The notes below the pieces were generated by a model. That model had not been told where the DNA came from. It saw only the letters and a program-made list of their open reading frames with translations, and made no database searches. From contig JAETTM010000029.1 in the NCBI GenBank assembly GCA_021769135.1, positions 1-50,019 of the forward strand: a stretch of DNA of 50,019 bases, read 5' to 3'. The position numbers were made by a program, and so were the translations under genes. Of this stretch, positions 15,659 to 24,786 are shown in pieces; within the stretch, counting starts at the first letter, position 1, and each line of letters opens with the position of its first letter. This DNA comes from Lachnospiraceae bacterium. GTDB lineage: Bacteria; Bacillota; Clostridia; Lachnospirales; Lachnospiraceae.

Positions 15659-16252
15659 TTAATTCAATTTTCTATTTTCCATATTATCAACATCTGTCAG
15701 CATTCGGATATCTTCATATTGCCAATCAACACATTCATCAAAATATGCCTGCTCTTTCCGTTTCTTAAATATACGGAATGGTTTACTTCCTGAATTATCG
15801 TATATGTGACATACATCACAAATTTTAACCAAATCCTTTATCAACTCGAGCGCTTTATCATACCTCTTAATAATTTTTTCCTCTGGCACATCATGTCCGC
15901 CTGACTCTACCCTTGATTTCACACGCCAAACATTAATCATTGGATCAGCAGTAAGAACATAATAGCAACGTATAAAATAACCCTTTTTCCTCGCTTTTTC
16001 CAACAACACTATATTTCGCTCTGTTGACAGAACTGTTTCAAAACAGAACTCATTCATATATTTTATATGCTCTTCCCGTTGCTTTTCCGCTAATTGTGCC
16101 GCCTCCAAATCAGAACATTTGAGATTTATCTTTATTTCATCAGCATTAATATAATCCATTGGTGGCTTTAATAGTTCAGTAATAGTGCTTTTCCCTGAAC
16201 CGTTAGGACCAGCAAAGACAACTATTTCAGGTTTTCTTGGTAACGCGCTCAC
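15659..16252 (-). CDS. Zeta-toxin family kinase
   Basis: A 197-residue P-loop protein. The Walker A GPNGSGKST (15-23) is followed by YINADEI and FETVLSTER, as in zeta toxins, which phosphorylate UDP-N-acetylglucosamine and block cell wall synthesis (established for the family). The start is GTG at 16252 with AAGGAGCGG upstream, inside the end of the small preceding gene. That overlap of 26 bases fits a toxin-antitoxin pair. Its 3' end is joined to the truncated Rpn gene. Confidence 0.8.
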   Translation of the reverse strand: MSALPRKPEIVVFAGPNGSGKSTITELLKPPMDYINADEIKINLKCSDLEAAQLAEKQREEHIKYMNEFCFETVLSTERNIVLLEKARKKGYFIRCYYVLTADPMINVWRVKSRVESGGHDVPEEKIIKRYDKALELIKDLVKICDVCHIYDNSGSKPFRIFKKRKEQAYFDECVDWQYEDIRMLTDVDNMENRKLN

Positions 16253-16448
16253 TATACCGCTCCTTTCTCATTCTTTTTCCCACCTCTACCCTGGAGCCAT
16301 CACTATTCTGCTGATATATGCTCTGTGTTTCTCTGTCATATATAAATACCGGAACATCCATTGCTTTCTTCTTCTCTAGTTCAATCCTTATCGCCTCATT
16401 TACACGCTTAACAACCAACGCATCGGAAATATAATCTTCTCGCTTCAT
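16227..16448 (-). CDS. Putative antitoxin of the zeta-type pair
   Basis: A 73-residue charged, mostly helical protein located directly upstream of and overlapping the zeta toxin gene. It has no epsilon-antitoxin signature that I can see; the pairing is inferred from size, order and overlap. A strong ribosome binding site GGAGGAGCAGGAAGG precedes the ATG. Confidence 0.6.
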   Translation of the reverse strand: MKREDYISDALVVKRVNEAIRIELEKKKAMDVPVFIYDRETQSIYQQNSDGSRVEVGKRMRKERYSERVTKKT

Positions 16449-16610
16449 ATCCTTCCTGCTCCTCCTTTCTTATATAACAGCATGAAAGTATTATGCATAT
16501 AGAATCTTAATCAATTTATTAAATAGAATATCGTTTCTACTAAAACTATAGCACACTGCATAAAATATGACAATCTCCGTTTCTATTGCCCATAATTTCA
16601 CATTTGTATA

Positions 16611-16640
16611 CTGTCCTCCACACACAGCGCCCCATACCCC
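16611..16640 (-). pseudogene. Short 3' tail of a subtilase gene
   Basis: Thirty bases match 22933-22962, the last codons of the intact subtilase gene, at 28 positions, including 23 in a row. In frame they read GYGALCVEDS, the C-terminal signature of that protease. The tail ends exactly where the sequence leading into repeat copy 2 begins. It marks an old recombination or insertion endpoint. The rest of 16449-16610 is AT-rich upstream sequence of the toxin pair with no other gene. Confidence 0.6.
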
Positions 16641-16656
16641 GCATATGTCAAGTTAA

Positions 16657-16775
16657 TGTCACAAACTTTTTTCACTTTTCCCACGTGAAAATCGCTGAAA
16701 CCCGCATAACTTCGTGGGGCGTACGGTTCGCTAATGCTAAGTTGGAGCAAAATTGACGGTGAATTAGTGTCAAGT
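16657..16775. repeat. 119-bp direct repeat, copy 2
   Basis: Second copy of the repeat at 14787-14905. It is bounded on the left by TGTCAAGT (16646-16653) and ends with the same TGTCAAGT (16768-16775), which could be a target duplication or repeated terminal motif of an IS21-like element. Its right edge supplies the last codon and stop (ACT TGA) of the primase-helicase gene, so the 3' end of that gene may have been reset by the insertion. Confidence 0.75.
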
Positions 16776-19736
16776 ATCTTTATCTTTTTCCCCGTTTACC
16801 AATGCGATTTCCAACAGTTCCGCCGCGACCTGAAAGGATCTGATCCGCATCAGATTATCCCATGCATCTTCCCTGCCAAGCAGGTTCATTCCACCATGCC
16901 ATACAAGTTCATCGTCTATAACAGCAAAATGTTCCGCCACTTCATCTCTGACAACGACATAAATGCCGTTTCCTCCCATTTCTTTGATCAAACCCTGATG
17001 AAACTCCGGGCTGCCATAAGAGATATTCTCCGGCTCTGTTGTAATAACTGTTACCGATACCCCGGCTTCCTGCCTTGGTCTTACAAGATAGATAAACCGT
17101 GCCACCTTATCCTGGGTAAGTTCGGGACTGGATACGATGATTTTCCTCCCTGCCTCCACAATATCCCTCTCAAATATATCCATATAGTTTCCGGAATCAT
17201 AGATTGAACTGGCTGACTGTTTCGTAAGAGTATTGTTTGTTACCACCTGAAATCCTGTACGCTTATAGGTACGCAATCTCTTTGCATACATATGATCTAA
17301 AATACGGATATGGGAATCTATGTAATCATACACGATAACCTCTTCTTTTCCTGTATAGTCACGATTTAACCTTCCAATGTACTGTTCAAGCCTCCCTGAA
17401 AAGGATACCGGTGCCGCCAGCATCAAGGTGTCCAGCCTCGGATAATCGAACCCTTCTCCTATCTTCTGCCCTGTTGCTACCAAAATCAGGCTTTTGTTTA
17501 CCGGCACTTCTTTTAAACTTCTTCGCACATCCAAATTTTCTTTATCACTGTTATCACCATATAAGAGAAACACATAGTCTGCGTCTTTTTGTAAATGATC
17601 ATACATGTATTTTGCCTGCTCCTTATATTTTGTCAGAATGACAGGCGTTCTTCCTTCTTTCACGCATTTTCGCGTGTCATCAAGAATCATCTCATTCCTG
17701 GCAGCATTGGAACTGATTAAAGAATATGCTCCATTGATATCGCCTTTGCTTTCATCCGTATCCACTATCCTTGTATATCGTGGATATACATAATGTCCAA
17801 TCCCCTGTTCTGCCGCCCGCTCTTTTGCAGTGTAGCTGTGTCTGACCGGCCCAATAAGCATATAAATAATCTTCTCCAGTTCATCCCCTCTTTTGGGGGT
17901 TGCCGATACCCCATAAACATACCGGGCGTTCACCTTCTTCATGACTTCAACAGACGTATTGGAACCACAATGATGGCACTCATCCATCAGCACCATCCCA
18001 TAGGAATTGATTAACTCATTGAATTTCCCTTTACTATAAATGGAGCCCACCATAGCCACATCGATCAGGCCTGTCAGGGTATTTTTACTGCCATGCAGAA
18101 TACCGATGGCACTGTTCCTGCGTTTTTCCCTACCGCCTTTCGTTTTATAAGCCGGCGGCTCCTCGTCTATGGTCAAAAATTTATTTAATTCGTCTACCCA
18201 CTGCGCAAGCAAATCTTTGCTGTGAAGCAGAATAAGCGTATTTACCTTCCTTTGGGCAATGAGATAACTGCAAACTACTGTTTTTCCAAATGCAGTAGCT
18301 GCACTGAGAATACCATGGTCATATGCAAGCAAGCGCTGCGCCGCCAAATCCTGTTGCGTCTTCAAATCGCCCTTAAAAGAAACTCTTATCGGCCTTCCCT
18401 TTTCTCTATGGTCTGTCACCTCATATTCAATACCTGCTTTTTTACAGGATGCAATCAAATTATCATAAAGGCCTCTAGGGATGCAAATGTAGCCTTCGGT
18501 ATCCTTTCCCATATACACGGCGCTGAAATTATAATAATTGGAATATCCAAGCCTTCTATTTTTGTAAAACACAGGATTGTCAAAGGCGGCCATACTCCTG
18601 ACTTGATTCTGTAACCGCGGCATTAAATTTAACGTATCTACATAAATACCATCGCCAAGAACAATATGCATTTCCCCGACAACGTCTGATTTTACAAAAC
18701 CATCCTTTTTCTTCCATGGCTTTGGACGATTCCGGTCATCCAAAAAAACCGGCATCCCAGCCTTTTCGGCAAGCTCTGTCTGCCATTTTGCCATACATTT
18801 TTCTATGTCTTCTATCGAAAGCTTTTTCGTATGGTTCAATAAAATATCCCACTGATCAGGATAGGCATTCCAATTTTTATCTACAAAAGCACTGTTCCCA
18901 TTTTTCAATGCCTGTCCCTGTAATGGCAGTGCAATCAAATTTCCTATGCTGCTTGCAACATCCTGAGACGGATACATGCGGTCATAATAATGAAAGGATT
19001 TCAGATTGATAGAAGCTGAGCCTTTATCAAGCAAAAGAAAACCAAAATTCCTTGCCAAGGATGCCGCTATTGGTTTCCTGAAAAAAATCCATACATGCGC
19101 TCCTCTGCCAGATCTTGACCTTTCCACTAGTGGTGTTATCCCGTTGCGCTCACAAATAATCCTTAAAGCATCCACTTCATCATGCCATTCATCATCAATA
19201 TTGGCAAAATCCGTACTTTCGGCGCCTTTTTCATGGTTATCAAAATCAAATACAAGAAAACGGCATGTACCATCTGCAAGCAGAGGATATATGCCTAACA
19301 CATCTGCGCCGTCCTCCCTGTATCCGAGAAGATGATCCATGATTTTTTTCGGTTCAAGCTTTGTCCACTCCGTGTGCCCACAAGCTTCACAGTTGATTTT
19401 TTCACCACGCTGTTTCGGACATATCCTTGCATTCCATCTATTATTACATTGCGGGAAATATCCGCCTTTGGTCCCTCTTTTGGCATAGACGTCTGTTCTT
19501 CCCCAAAACATTGCAAAATATTTATTTACCATATCTTCTGTAATGTATTTCGATAGAATACGTCCACCCTGATTCGAATCGTATTCCTCTGAAGTCTCAA
19601 TCTTCTCTTCAAATACAAATTCCGGCTCATAGGCAATGTTCGCCTTATTTAGCTGTGCTTTCAATTTTTTGTTTTCATCCTGAAGGCTCCGAACCAATCT
19701 TCGAAGAGAATCCAGATTATATGCTTCTATATTCAT
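16770..19736 (-). CDS. TOTE-type primase-helicase with C-terminal phospholipase-D-like domain
   Basis: This 988-residue protein combines several domains. They are an N-terminal coiled coil (6-32), a zinc knuckle (C97, C106, C116, C119), an archaeo-eukaryotic primase core (FDFDN 163-167; SGRGAHVW 209-216), an SF2 helicase (SAATAFGKT 478-486; DECHH 585-589; SATP 611-614; QYIGRLNRD 785-793) and a PLD-like end (HFAVIDDELVWHGG 936-949). In the PLD-like motif the usual HxK reads HxA. The order matches proteins named as the primase component of TOTE conflict systems, thought to act against invading nucleic acid. A GHKL ATPase gene lies upstream in the same direction. The ATG overlaps the stop of a short upstream frame (ATGA). 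The last codon and stop lie in a repeat copy. Confidence 0.85.
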   Translation of the reverse strand: MNIEAYNLDSLRRLVRSLQDENKKLKAQLNKANIAYEPEFVFEEKIETSEEYDSNQGGRILSKYITEDMVNKYFAMFWGRTDVYAKRGTKGGYFPQCNNRWNARICPKQRGEKINCEACGHTEWTKLEPKKIMDHLLGYREDGADVLGIYPLLADGTCRFLVFDFDNHEKGAESTDFANIDDEWHDEVDALRIICERNGITPLVERSRSGRGAHVWIFFRKPIAASLARNFGFLLLDKGSASINLKSFHYYDRMYPSQDVASSIGNLIALPLQGQALKNGNSAFVDKNWNAYPDQWDILLNHTKKLSIEDIEKCMAKWQTELAEKAGMPVFLDDRNRPKPWKKKDGFVKSDVVGEMHIVLGDGIYVDTLNLMPRLQNQVRSMAAFDNPVFYKNRRLGYSNYYNFSAVYMGKDTEGYICIPRGLYDNLIASCKKAGIEYEVTDHREKGRPIRVSFKGDLKTQQDLAAQRLLAYDHGILSAATAFGKTVVCSYLIAQRKVNTLILLHSKDLLAQWVDELNKFLTIDEEPPAYKTKGGREKRRNSAIGILHGSKNTLTGLIDVAMVGSIYSKGKFNELINSYGMVLMDECHHCGSNTSVEVMKKVNARYVYGVSATPKRGDELEKIIYMLIGPVRHSYTAKERAAEQGIGHYVYPRYTRIVDTDESKGDINGAYSLISSNAARNEMILDDTRKCVKEGRTPVILTKYKEQAKYMYDHLQKDADYVFLLYGDNSDKENLDVRRSLKEVPVNKSLILVATGQKIGEGFDYPRLDTLMLAAPVSFSGRLEQYIGRLNRDYTGKEEVIVYDYIDSHIRILDHMYAKRLRTYKRTGFQVVTNNTLTKQSASSIYDSGNYMDIFERDIVEAGRKIIVSSPELTQDKVARFIYLVRPRQEAGVSVTVITTEPENISYGSPEFHQGLIKEMGGNGIYVVVRDEVAEHFAVIDDELVWHGGMNLLGREDAWDNLMRIRSFQVAAELLEIALVNGEKDKDT

Positions 19737-19819
19737 TTATTATCCACCATATGCTCTGCTGTCATTTCATGTCCCACGTGCATTTTTAATGCATGACGTT
19801 GTCTGCCCAAACCAATCAT
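19733..19819 (-). CDS. Short frame overlapping the primase-helicase start (ATGA)
   Basis: A 28-codon frame (MIGLGRQRHALKMHVGHEMT and on to HMVDNK) ends in a TGA that shares bases with the helicase ATG. Such ATGA overlaps usually mean translational coupling. The peptide could be a coupling leader or the C-terminal remainder of a lost gene. Its own ribosome binding site is weak and I do not recognise it. Confidence 0.3.
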   Translation of the reverse strand: MIGLGRQRHALKMHVGHEMTAEHMVDNK

Positions 19820-19846
19820 CTCTAAATCCGTTCGTTATTCTTTTAT

Positions 19847-21559
19847 TTAAACAATAGCTATCTCCGTTCTTGGAGCAAACTCTATGTTCAATTTTTCTTT
19901 CAAATAGTATTTTAAAACAAACACCTCTATTTTACGTTCACTCCTTAACGAATCTAAATAATAACGCGTATAGTCATTTTCGTTTTCAGGAGGAATAACT
20001 TTTAAGGTTCTCCTCTGATTTGCAATATCTTTAACCTCTTCATTGCTCCGTAATTCATTCAAATTGATGTCCCAGCAAACTATACTATGTATATTTTCAA
20101 AAGAATGATTAAAATTTTTATTCAAGTAATTCTTAAATTCTACATAATACATCTTGGAGGTTTTTACAGGCATATTATCCTGCCCTTTGACAATGACATC
20201 TATTCCCGTATGCGTATCATAATCGATAATAGTAAAAGGGAAAAGTGATTCATCGTAGCTGCTTAATTGCATAAAAATTGAAAACACTCCGTTTTCTTGT
20301 TGCGGCTCCACTAAATTCATTCCATTAAACTGAGCCACTCTTGCGCGGTTTACTTTATCCATTCTACGTTTAAAATCCCTTTTTTCTTTTTCAACGGTAT
20401 TATAAGCCCCTGCTTCTGATTCCAGCCACTCTAGTTCTCCCCAATCATCGCTTTGAATAATGCCGTCATATATTTCTCTTACAGCTTCTCGTAAATCTTG
20501 TTGTATCTCTGATGGTGTGTTTTCAAATGAACCTCTGTTAGCAGTCAATCGCAGTCCCTGACAATTTATAAATGCATGTAATTTTGTGTATTCTGATCCC
20601 TTTGAAGCAATCCACTCATTTACACGTTTTATCGGCATAAAATCTTTACAAACCCAAACTCCATATCTGTCTTGTATTGTGTATGACCCTTCTGGCGCAG
20701 TATATCCACTACGCCGAATCATAGGATTATATTCATATTTTACTCTTGTTCCTTCAACATAAAAAACCGCCTGATATTTTATTTCAGGAAGATTCTTCAA
20801 ACTCCCTATTTTTACAATCTTCTTGCAATACCATTTAGGCGCGTCTACCATATGTTCATCAAATAATTCGGCAACCTTTTTACTTTCATTAGGAAAAACA
20901 TGTCCATAGCTCAATTCCTCAAAATCATCTTGATCCACACCCTTAAATTTTAATTTTACATCCTTGTTTTTCTCAATACCAAATTCAGCTTCAACTGATC
21001 CCATTTTTGTGAACCAAAGAATATAATCTTTTAATTGCTCGTGAGTAAATTTATCTCTGCGGTCATTATTATATCCATATATGCAAATTTTTGTTCCTGA
21101 TTTTGCACCTTCCACTTGTTCAACCCCAACGTCTACCTGTGGTATATGCTGGTTAAATAATTCCCGTTTGGGTTCTTTCATAACTGCATGATATCTTATT
21201 TCATTTTTTATAGTGATTACATCTATTTTTCTGCTGTTAAAATATACTTTTGTTCCGTGTCCTTTTTCACCAATTGCATCAGCATCATACCGATTTAACG
21301 AGTTCCCCAAATCAAAAAAAGATTTCAGCCCTTCCTTATCCATTCCTTTTCCATCATCAGCTATCTCAATCTTTAAAGTTCTCTCTCCACATTCTAAAAC
21401 AACGCTAAAATCAATAACAACATTTTTTGCCTATGCATCAAATGCATTGCTAATAGCTTCTCTTACCAGATCCAATGAATTAGGAAAATCTTGGGATATT
21501 TCTATAAATTCTTGAGCACTATTTACCTCCGGATTTATCGTAAACGAATTCTCCTTCAT
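19847..21559 (-). pseudogene. GHKL (Hsp90/MORC-like) ATPase gene interrupted by an in-frame amber codon
   Basis: From an ATG at 21559 with AAGGAGATA upstream, the frame contains a GHKL N-box, DLVREAISNAFDA, then TAG at 21433-21431. It continues in the same frame with AKNVVIDF, the G1 box DDGKGM and the long downstream frame to 19847. Without the stop the protein would be about 570 residues, with an ATPase domain at the N-terminus and a mixed C-terminal half. GHKL ATPases of this kind (paraMORC-like) occur in bacterial conflict and restriction loci. One changed base (for example AAG or GAG to TAG) would explain the stop. Re-initiation at ATG 21343 would lack the N-box and be inactive. Confidence 0.7.
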
Positions 21560-21730
21560 ACCAGCATATCTCCTTCTTCTGTATATCATTCTGTATTTTG
21601 ATTAAATATGTACATGTGTTAAGATATATTTTACTACAAATTCCTCCTTCCGTCATCACCTACAAAAAAGGCATTCCCCATTCTTCCTTGTTAAGTGCAA
21701 TATTACTAAATTATATTCTCAAACAAATTA

Positions 21731-21757
21731 GGGAAACAGCCCACCTTGCTATTTCCC
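21731..21757 (-). terminator. Terminator of the intact Rpn-like gene
   Basis: On the minus strand GGGAAATAGC (21757-21748) pairs with GCTGTTTCCC (21740-21731) with one mismatch, followed by TAATTTGTTT. It lies 34 bases after the stop codon at 21791. Confidence 0.6.
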
Positions 21758-21790
21758 CGGTTTTAATCTTAATGATAATATCTACACTTT

Positions 21791-22720
21791 TTACACTGTC
21801 TGAAACTCCGCAAGCAGCTCCACCTCTGCAATATCTAGCCCTGAATACTCCGCAATTTTCTCTACTGGTAATACTCCATCCCGCAACATCCTAAGTGCTG
21901 TTTCCTTCTTATTTTCGTTCCTGCCTTCATCTTTTCCTCTATTCAAAATTGTCCTTGCTTCTGTTTCAATCAATGCTCCACCCATAATATCACCTACGCC
22001 CTTCTGCACATTCTCATACTTCCGTGCAATTTCCTTAATCACATCGCTGGAAAGTTCTATGATTGTACGCTTGTCAAACGCGCCAATGGTTCCTTCCTGT
22101 TCCAATTTATCAAGTCTTTCCAAAATGTTCCGGTACTCTGCTTTCAATTCTTCTAGTCTCTGTTCATTACTATTATACACCTTAAAATCCTTTTCATGTG
22201 AGAAAATATAGAACGGAATCAACAATAACAAATGTTTTGAAAAAATATCATCCAGAGAATATTCCTGCACTTTCATGATTGGCACATCATACTCTACAGT
22301 ACCGCCCGGTGTTTTAATTACATACCGCATTTTGTCAGGTGTCTTTTTGTATGTACGCAGATACAGCACCGCTGTATTTGGAAAAGTTACAGTCAATGTT
22401 TCATTAATAACCTCACCCTCGTCCAACGCAATCTGCGCGTCATACTCAAACAACCTAATTGTCATCCGCCCGTCTGGCAGGCTACTCTCACATTCCAGAT
22501 GGTATTTTTTCTTTTTCTTTCCATATATTATGAAATTAGTGTCCGTTATTCTTTCCTGATTCGCTGCATCCTGTTGTTCAATAAAATGTTCATTGGGATG
22601 AAACTCTATTATTTCATTTCCTGTATAGTCTTCCTTGAAAACCTCATTGATTACCGGAATAATCATTTGTCGGCAATCATTTAAAATTGTACGAAATGCT
22701 CCATCATATATATTTCCCAT
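21791..22720 (-). CDS. Rpn-like PD-(D/E)XK nuclease family (transposase-type) protein
   Basis: An intact protein of about 309 residues of the Rpn/PDDEXK_2 'transposase family', recombination-promoting nucleases found in many copies in gut Firmicutes. The nuclease core lies in the N-terminal third: TDTNFIIYG, then YHLECESSLPDGRM and the family motif IRLFEYD. The C-terminal half is helical and charged (ELKAEYRNILERLDKLEQEG) and ends with an ALRMLRDG...VEKIAEYSGL repeat-like tail. The ATG at 22720 is chosen because GGAGG lies 7 bases upstream; the frame is open to a TTG just before it. A truncated relative is at 14991-15653. Confidence 0.75.
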   Translation of the reverse strand: MGNIYDGAFRTILNDCRQMIIPVINEVFKEDYTGNEIIEFHPNEHFIEQQDAANQERITDTNFIIYGKKKKKYHLECESSLPDGRMTIRLFEYDAQIALDEGEVINETLTVTFPNTAVLYLRTYKKTPDKMRYVIKTPGGTVEYDVPIMKVQEYSLDDIFSKHLLLLIPFYIFSHEKDFKVYNSNEQRLEELKAEYRNILERLDKLEQEGTIGAFDKRTIIELSSDVIKEIARKYENVQKGVGDIMGGALIETEARTILNRGKDEGRNENKKETALRMLRDGVLPVEKIAEYSGLDIAEVELLAEFQTV

Positions 22721-22854
22721 ATACAATCCTCCGTATTTCTTATTTACATCATATCATTATCATATTGTATACACAACTATATTTGAAATACAATTTGCAT
22801 TTTCTATATCGCATACGTTTAATTCATTCGATTTATCCTGAATTAATACATAAT

Positions 22855-22896
22855 AAGCACTTTATTCGATACTATACACCATAAAATAAAGTGCTT
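22855..22896 (-). terminator. Terminator-like hairpin after the Csp-like subtilase gene
   Basis: AAGCACTTTATT (22855-22866) and AATAAAGTGCTT (22885-22896) form a perfect 12-bp inverted repeat, with an 18-base loop, 24 bases after the protease stop codon. It is AT-rich and could work in either direction. Confidence 0.5.
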
Positions 22897-22920
22897 GCTA
22901 TCCCAAAAACCTACTCTATT

Positions 22921-24690
22921 CTACCCCGGCAGACTATCTTCCACACACAGCGCCCCATACCCCACCCTGGCATTCGGATACTCCGTCTCCCCTCTCACCG
23001 GCCTGGCACCTCTCCTTAAATAGGCCCGCACCTTTTCCCCATACAAATACACATCATTTCCCATCCCAATCCCCCATTCCATCATCAGCGCCGCTGAGCC
23101 GGTAACAAAAGGGGCGGCAAAGGAAGTGCCTGTCACAACCTGCACCCCGCCCCTCCCGTCGCCGATTATGATGTCCACTCCCGGGGCCACCAAATCCGGC
23201 TTTACGCTTTCATTGGCAACCAGCCCTTCCAGGCGGTTTTCCAGCAGATATCCCCGCCCCGAAAAATCCGCATAGGAATCGTAAACCGCATGATAAGCCC
23301 CTACCGTTACCACTTTCCTTGAGGTGGATGGAATTGTAAACGTCACTTCCGGGGTTGGGGCAAAAAAGCGGGTTCCGCTGTTCAGTACCACGCTGCTGGG
23401 AAGGTAAAAATAATAATTTCCCGTCACAATTTTTACCGGTTCCAGCAAAAAGGTCCAAACACCGGAATCAATATAATTCTGCTTGGATATAAAATCGAAA
23501 TAAATCTCCTGATTCATCGAATAAGGGGATGGCTCCCCAATATAAATAAGGAGCTGCGTCTGCTCCATAGACAGCCTGATAGTTCCCCGCTGCCCGGTTT
23601 CCACAATCTGCCGCTCCCCTCCCGGGGAAATGACAGTAATCCGGAAAATATCCGCATACTCCTTCCAAAGCTGTACGTTAATCGTGCGTTCATAGGGCGC
23701 CACCGCCAGTTCCACCCGCACTTCATCCCTTACTATGCCTGCCGTATGGCCTCCCGCTGCCCCTTCATTCCCGCTTCCTACGCATATCACATTCCTTCCG
23801 ATTTCCGAAGCGTTATCGATAAAGCGTTCCAGCAGCGACGTTCCGTCATGCGCCCCATAAGTATTGCCGAAGCTTAAGTTAATGGCAACCGGCTGGGCCA
23901 GTTCCACGGACTTTTTTACCACATAATCCAAGGCCCTCATCAGCTCCGTTGTCCTGGGAAAGGATTCCTGCCTGGGGTTCCCTAATTTCACTACGATTAA
24001 ATCGGCTTCCGGCGCTACCCCCGCATACCTTCCCCCGGAAGAATTCCCGTTTCCGGCCGCAATTTCCGCAACCGCCGTTCCATGGCCCGTTACATCCATG
24101 CTGGGAAGCAGGCGAAACCGCTCATCCTCCCCTTCCGCCCTCAAGGCATCATTGATTTGTTCCCGGTTGAATTCCACGCCCATCCCGTATCCTTCCGGCG
24201 GCAGCAGCCCTCTGTCTTCATCCGGCTGCAGGCTTTGGTCCCACAGATAGCTTATCCGGCTGCTCCCGTCTCTTCCCCGGAAATCCATCCTGGCAAAGTC
24301 AATGCCGGAGTCGATTACCGCCACCAGGATTCCCTTGCCGCTTAAATATGGCTCCCTGGACGTTACCGGCGGAATGCAGGAAGCTTCTTTCCCCCTTTGC
24401 AGGGAAAAATAGAGCCTCTTTGGCATTTCCACATATTCCACTTCCTCCAGCTCCACAAACGATGCAATCAAATCCTGGGGCAAAGTGACTATCGCATAAC
24501 CCGCAATCAATTCTTCGACGGTTATCACCGGGCCGTCCAGCCTTTTTAAATCTCCATTATATTTTACGATTAATTCCCATCTAGACTCCGCCTCTTCATA
24601 TCCCACATCCAAATCCAGCGATTTTTCCCGTTCCTCCATGCTGGAATCCAATGCCAGGTTCAATAAGTTTTCCAATTTCTGTGAATTCAT
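22921..24690 (-). CDS. S8-family (Csp-like) subtilisin protease
   Basis: A 589-residue serine protease with the complete catalytic triad: D127 (VAVIDSGID), H203 (TGHGTAV) and S523 (GTSFAAP). No signal peptide is visible. An N-terminal region of about 110 residues (ending before SREPYL) resembles the prodomain of clostridial Csp germination proteases, and a jelly-roll-like insert lies between the H and S blocks, as in that group. It may act in the spore or cytoplasm; the role is inferred. Its C-terminal codons are duplicated as a 30-bp remnant at 16611-16640. The start has AAGGTAA upstream. Confidence 0.85.
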   Translation of the reverse strand: MNSQKLENLLNLALDSSMEEREKSLDLDVGYEEAESRWELIVKYNGDLKRLDGPVITVEELIAGYAIVTLPQDLIASFVELEEVEYVEMPKRLYFSLQRGKEASCIPPVTSREPYLSGKGILVAVIDSGIDFARMDFRGRDGSSRISYLWDQSLQPDEDRGLLPPEGYGMGVEFNREQINDALRAEGEDERFRLLPSMDVTGHGTAVAEIAAGNGNSSGGRYAGVAPEADLIVVKLGNPRQESFPRTTELMRALDYVVKKSVELAQPVAINLSFGNTYGAHDGTSLLERFIDNASEIGRNVICVGSGNEGAAGGHTAGIVRDEVRVELAVAPYERTINVQLWKEYADIFRITVISPGGERQIVETGQRGTIRLSMEQTQLLIYIGEPSPYSMNQEIYFDFISKQNYIDSGVWTFLLEPVKIVTGNYYFYLPSSVVLNSGTRFFAPTPEVTFTIPSTSRKVVTVGAYHAVYDSYADFSGRGYLLENRLEGLVANESVKPDLVAPGVDIIIGDGRGGVQVVTGTSFAAPFVTGSAALMMEWGIGMGNDVYLYGEKVRAYLRRGARPVRGETEYPNARVGYGALCVEDSLPG

Positions 24691-24786
24691 AAATTACCTT
24701 AAGGTTTTATTTCTTAAATTATATGCTTCTTTTCGTACATCGTTTCGTATAAAATTTCCCTGCCTGTTTTTCCGGTTTTCTGCCCA

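Noticed and set aside
21431-21433. Pyrrolysine or suppressor recoding of the amber codon
   Set aside because: No downstream insertion element or pyl genes are visible and a single gene is affected; mutation or sequence error is more likely.
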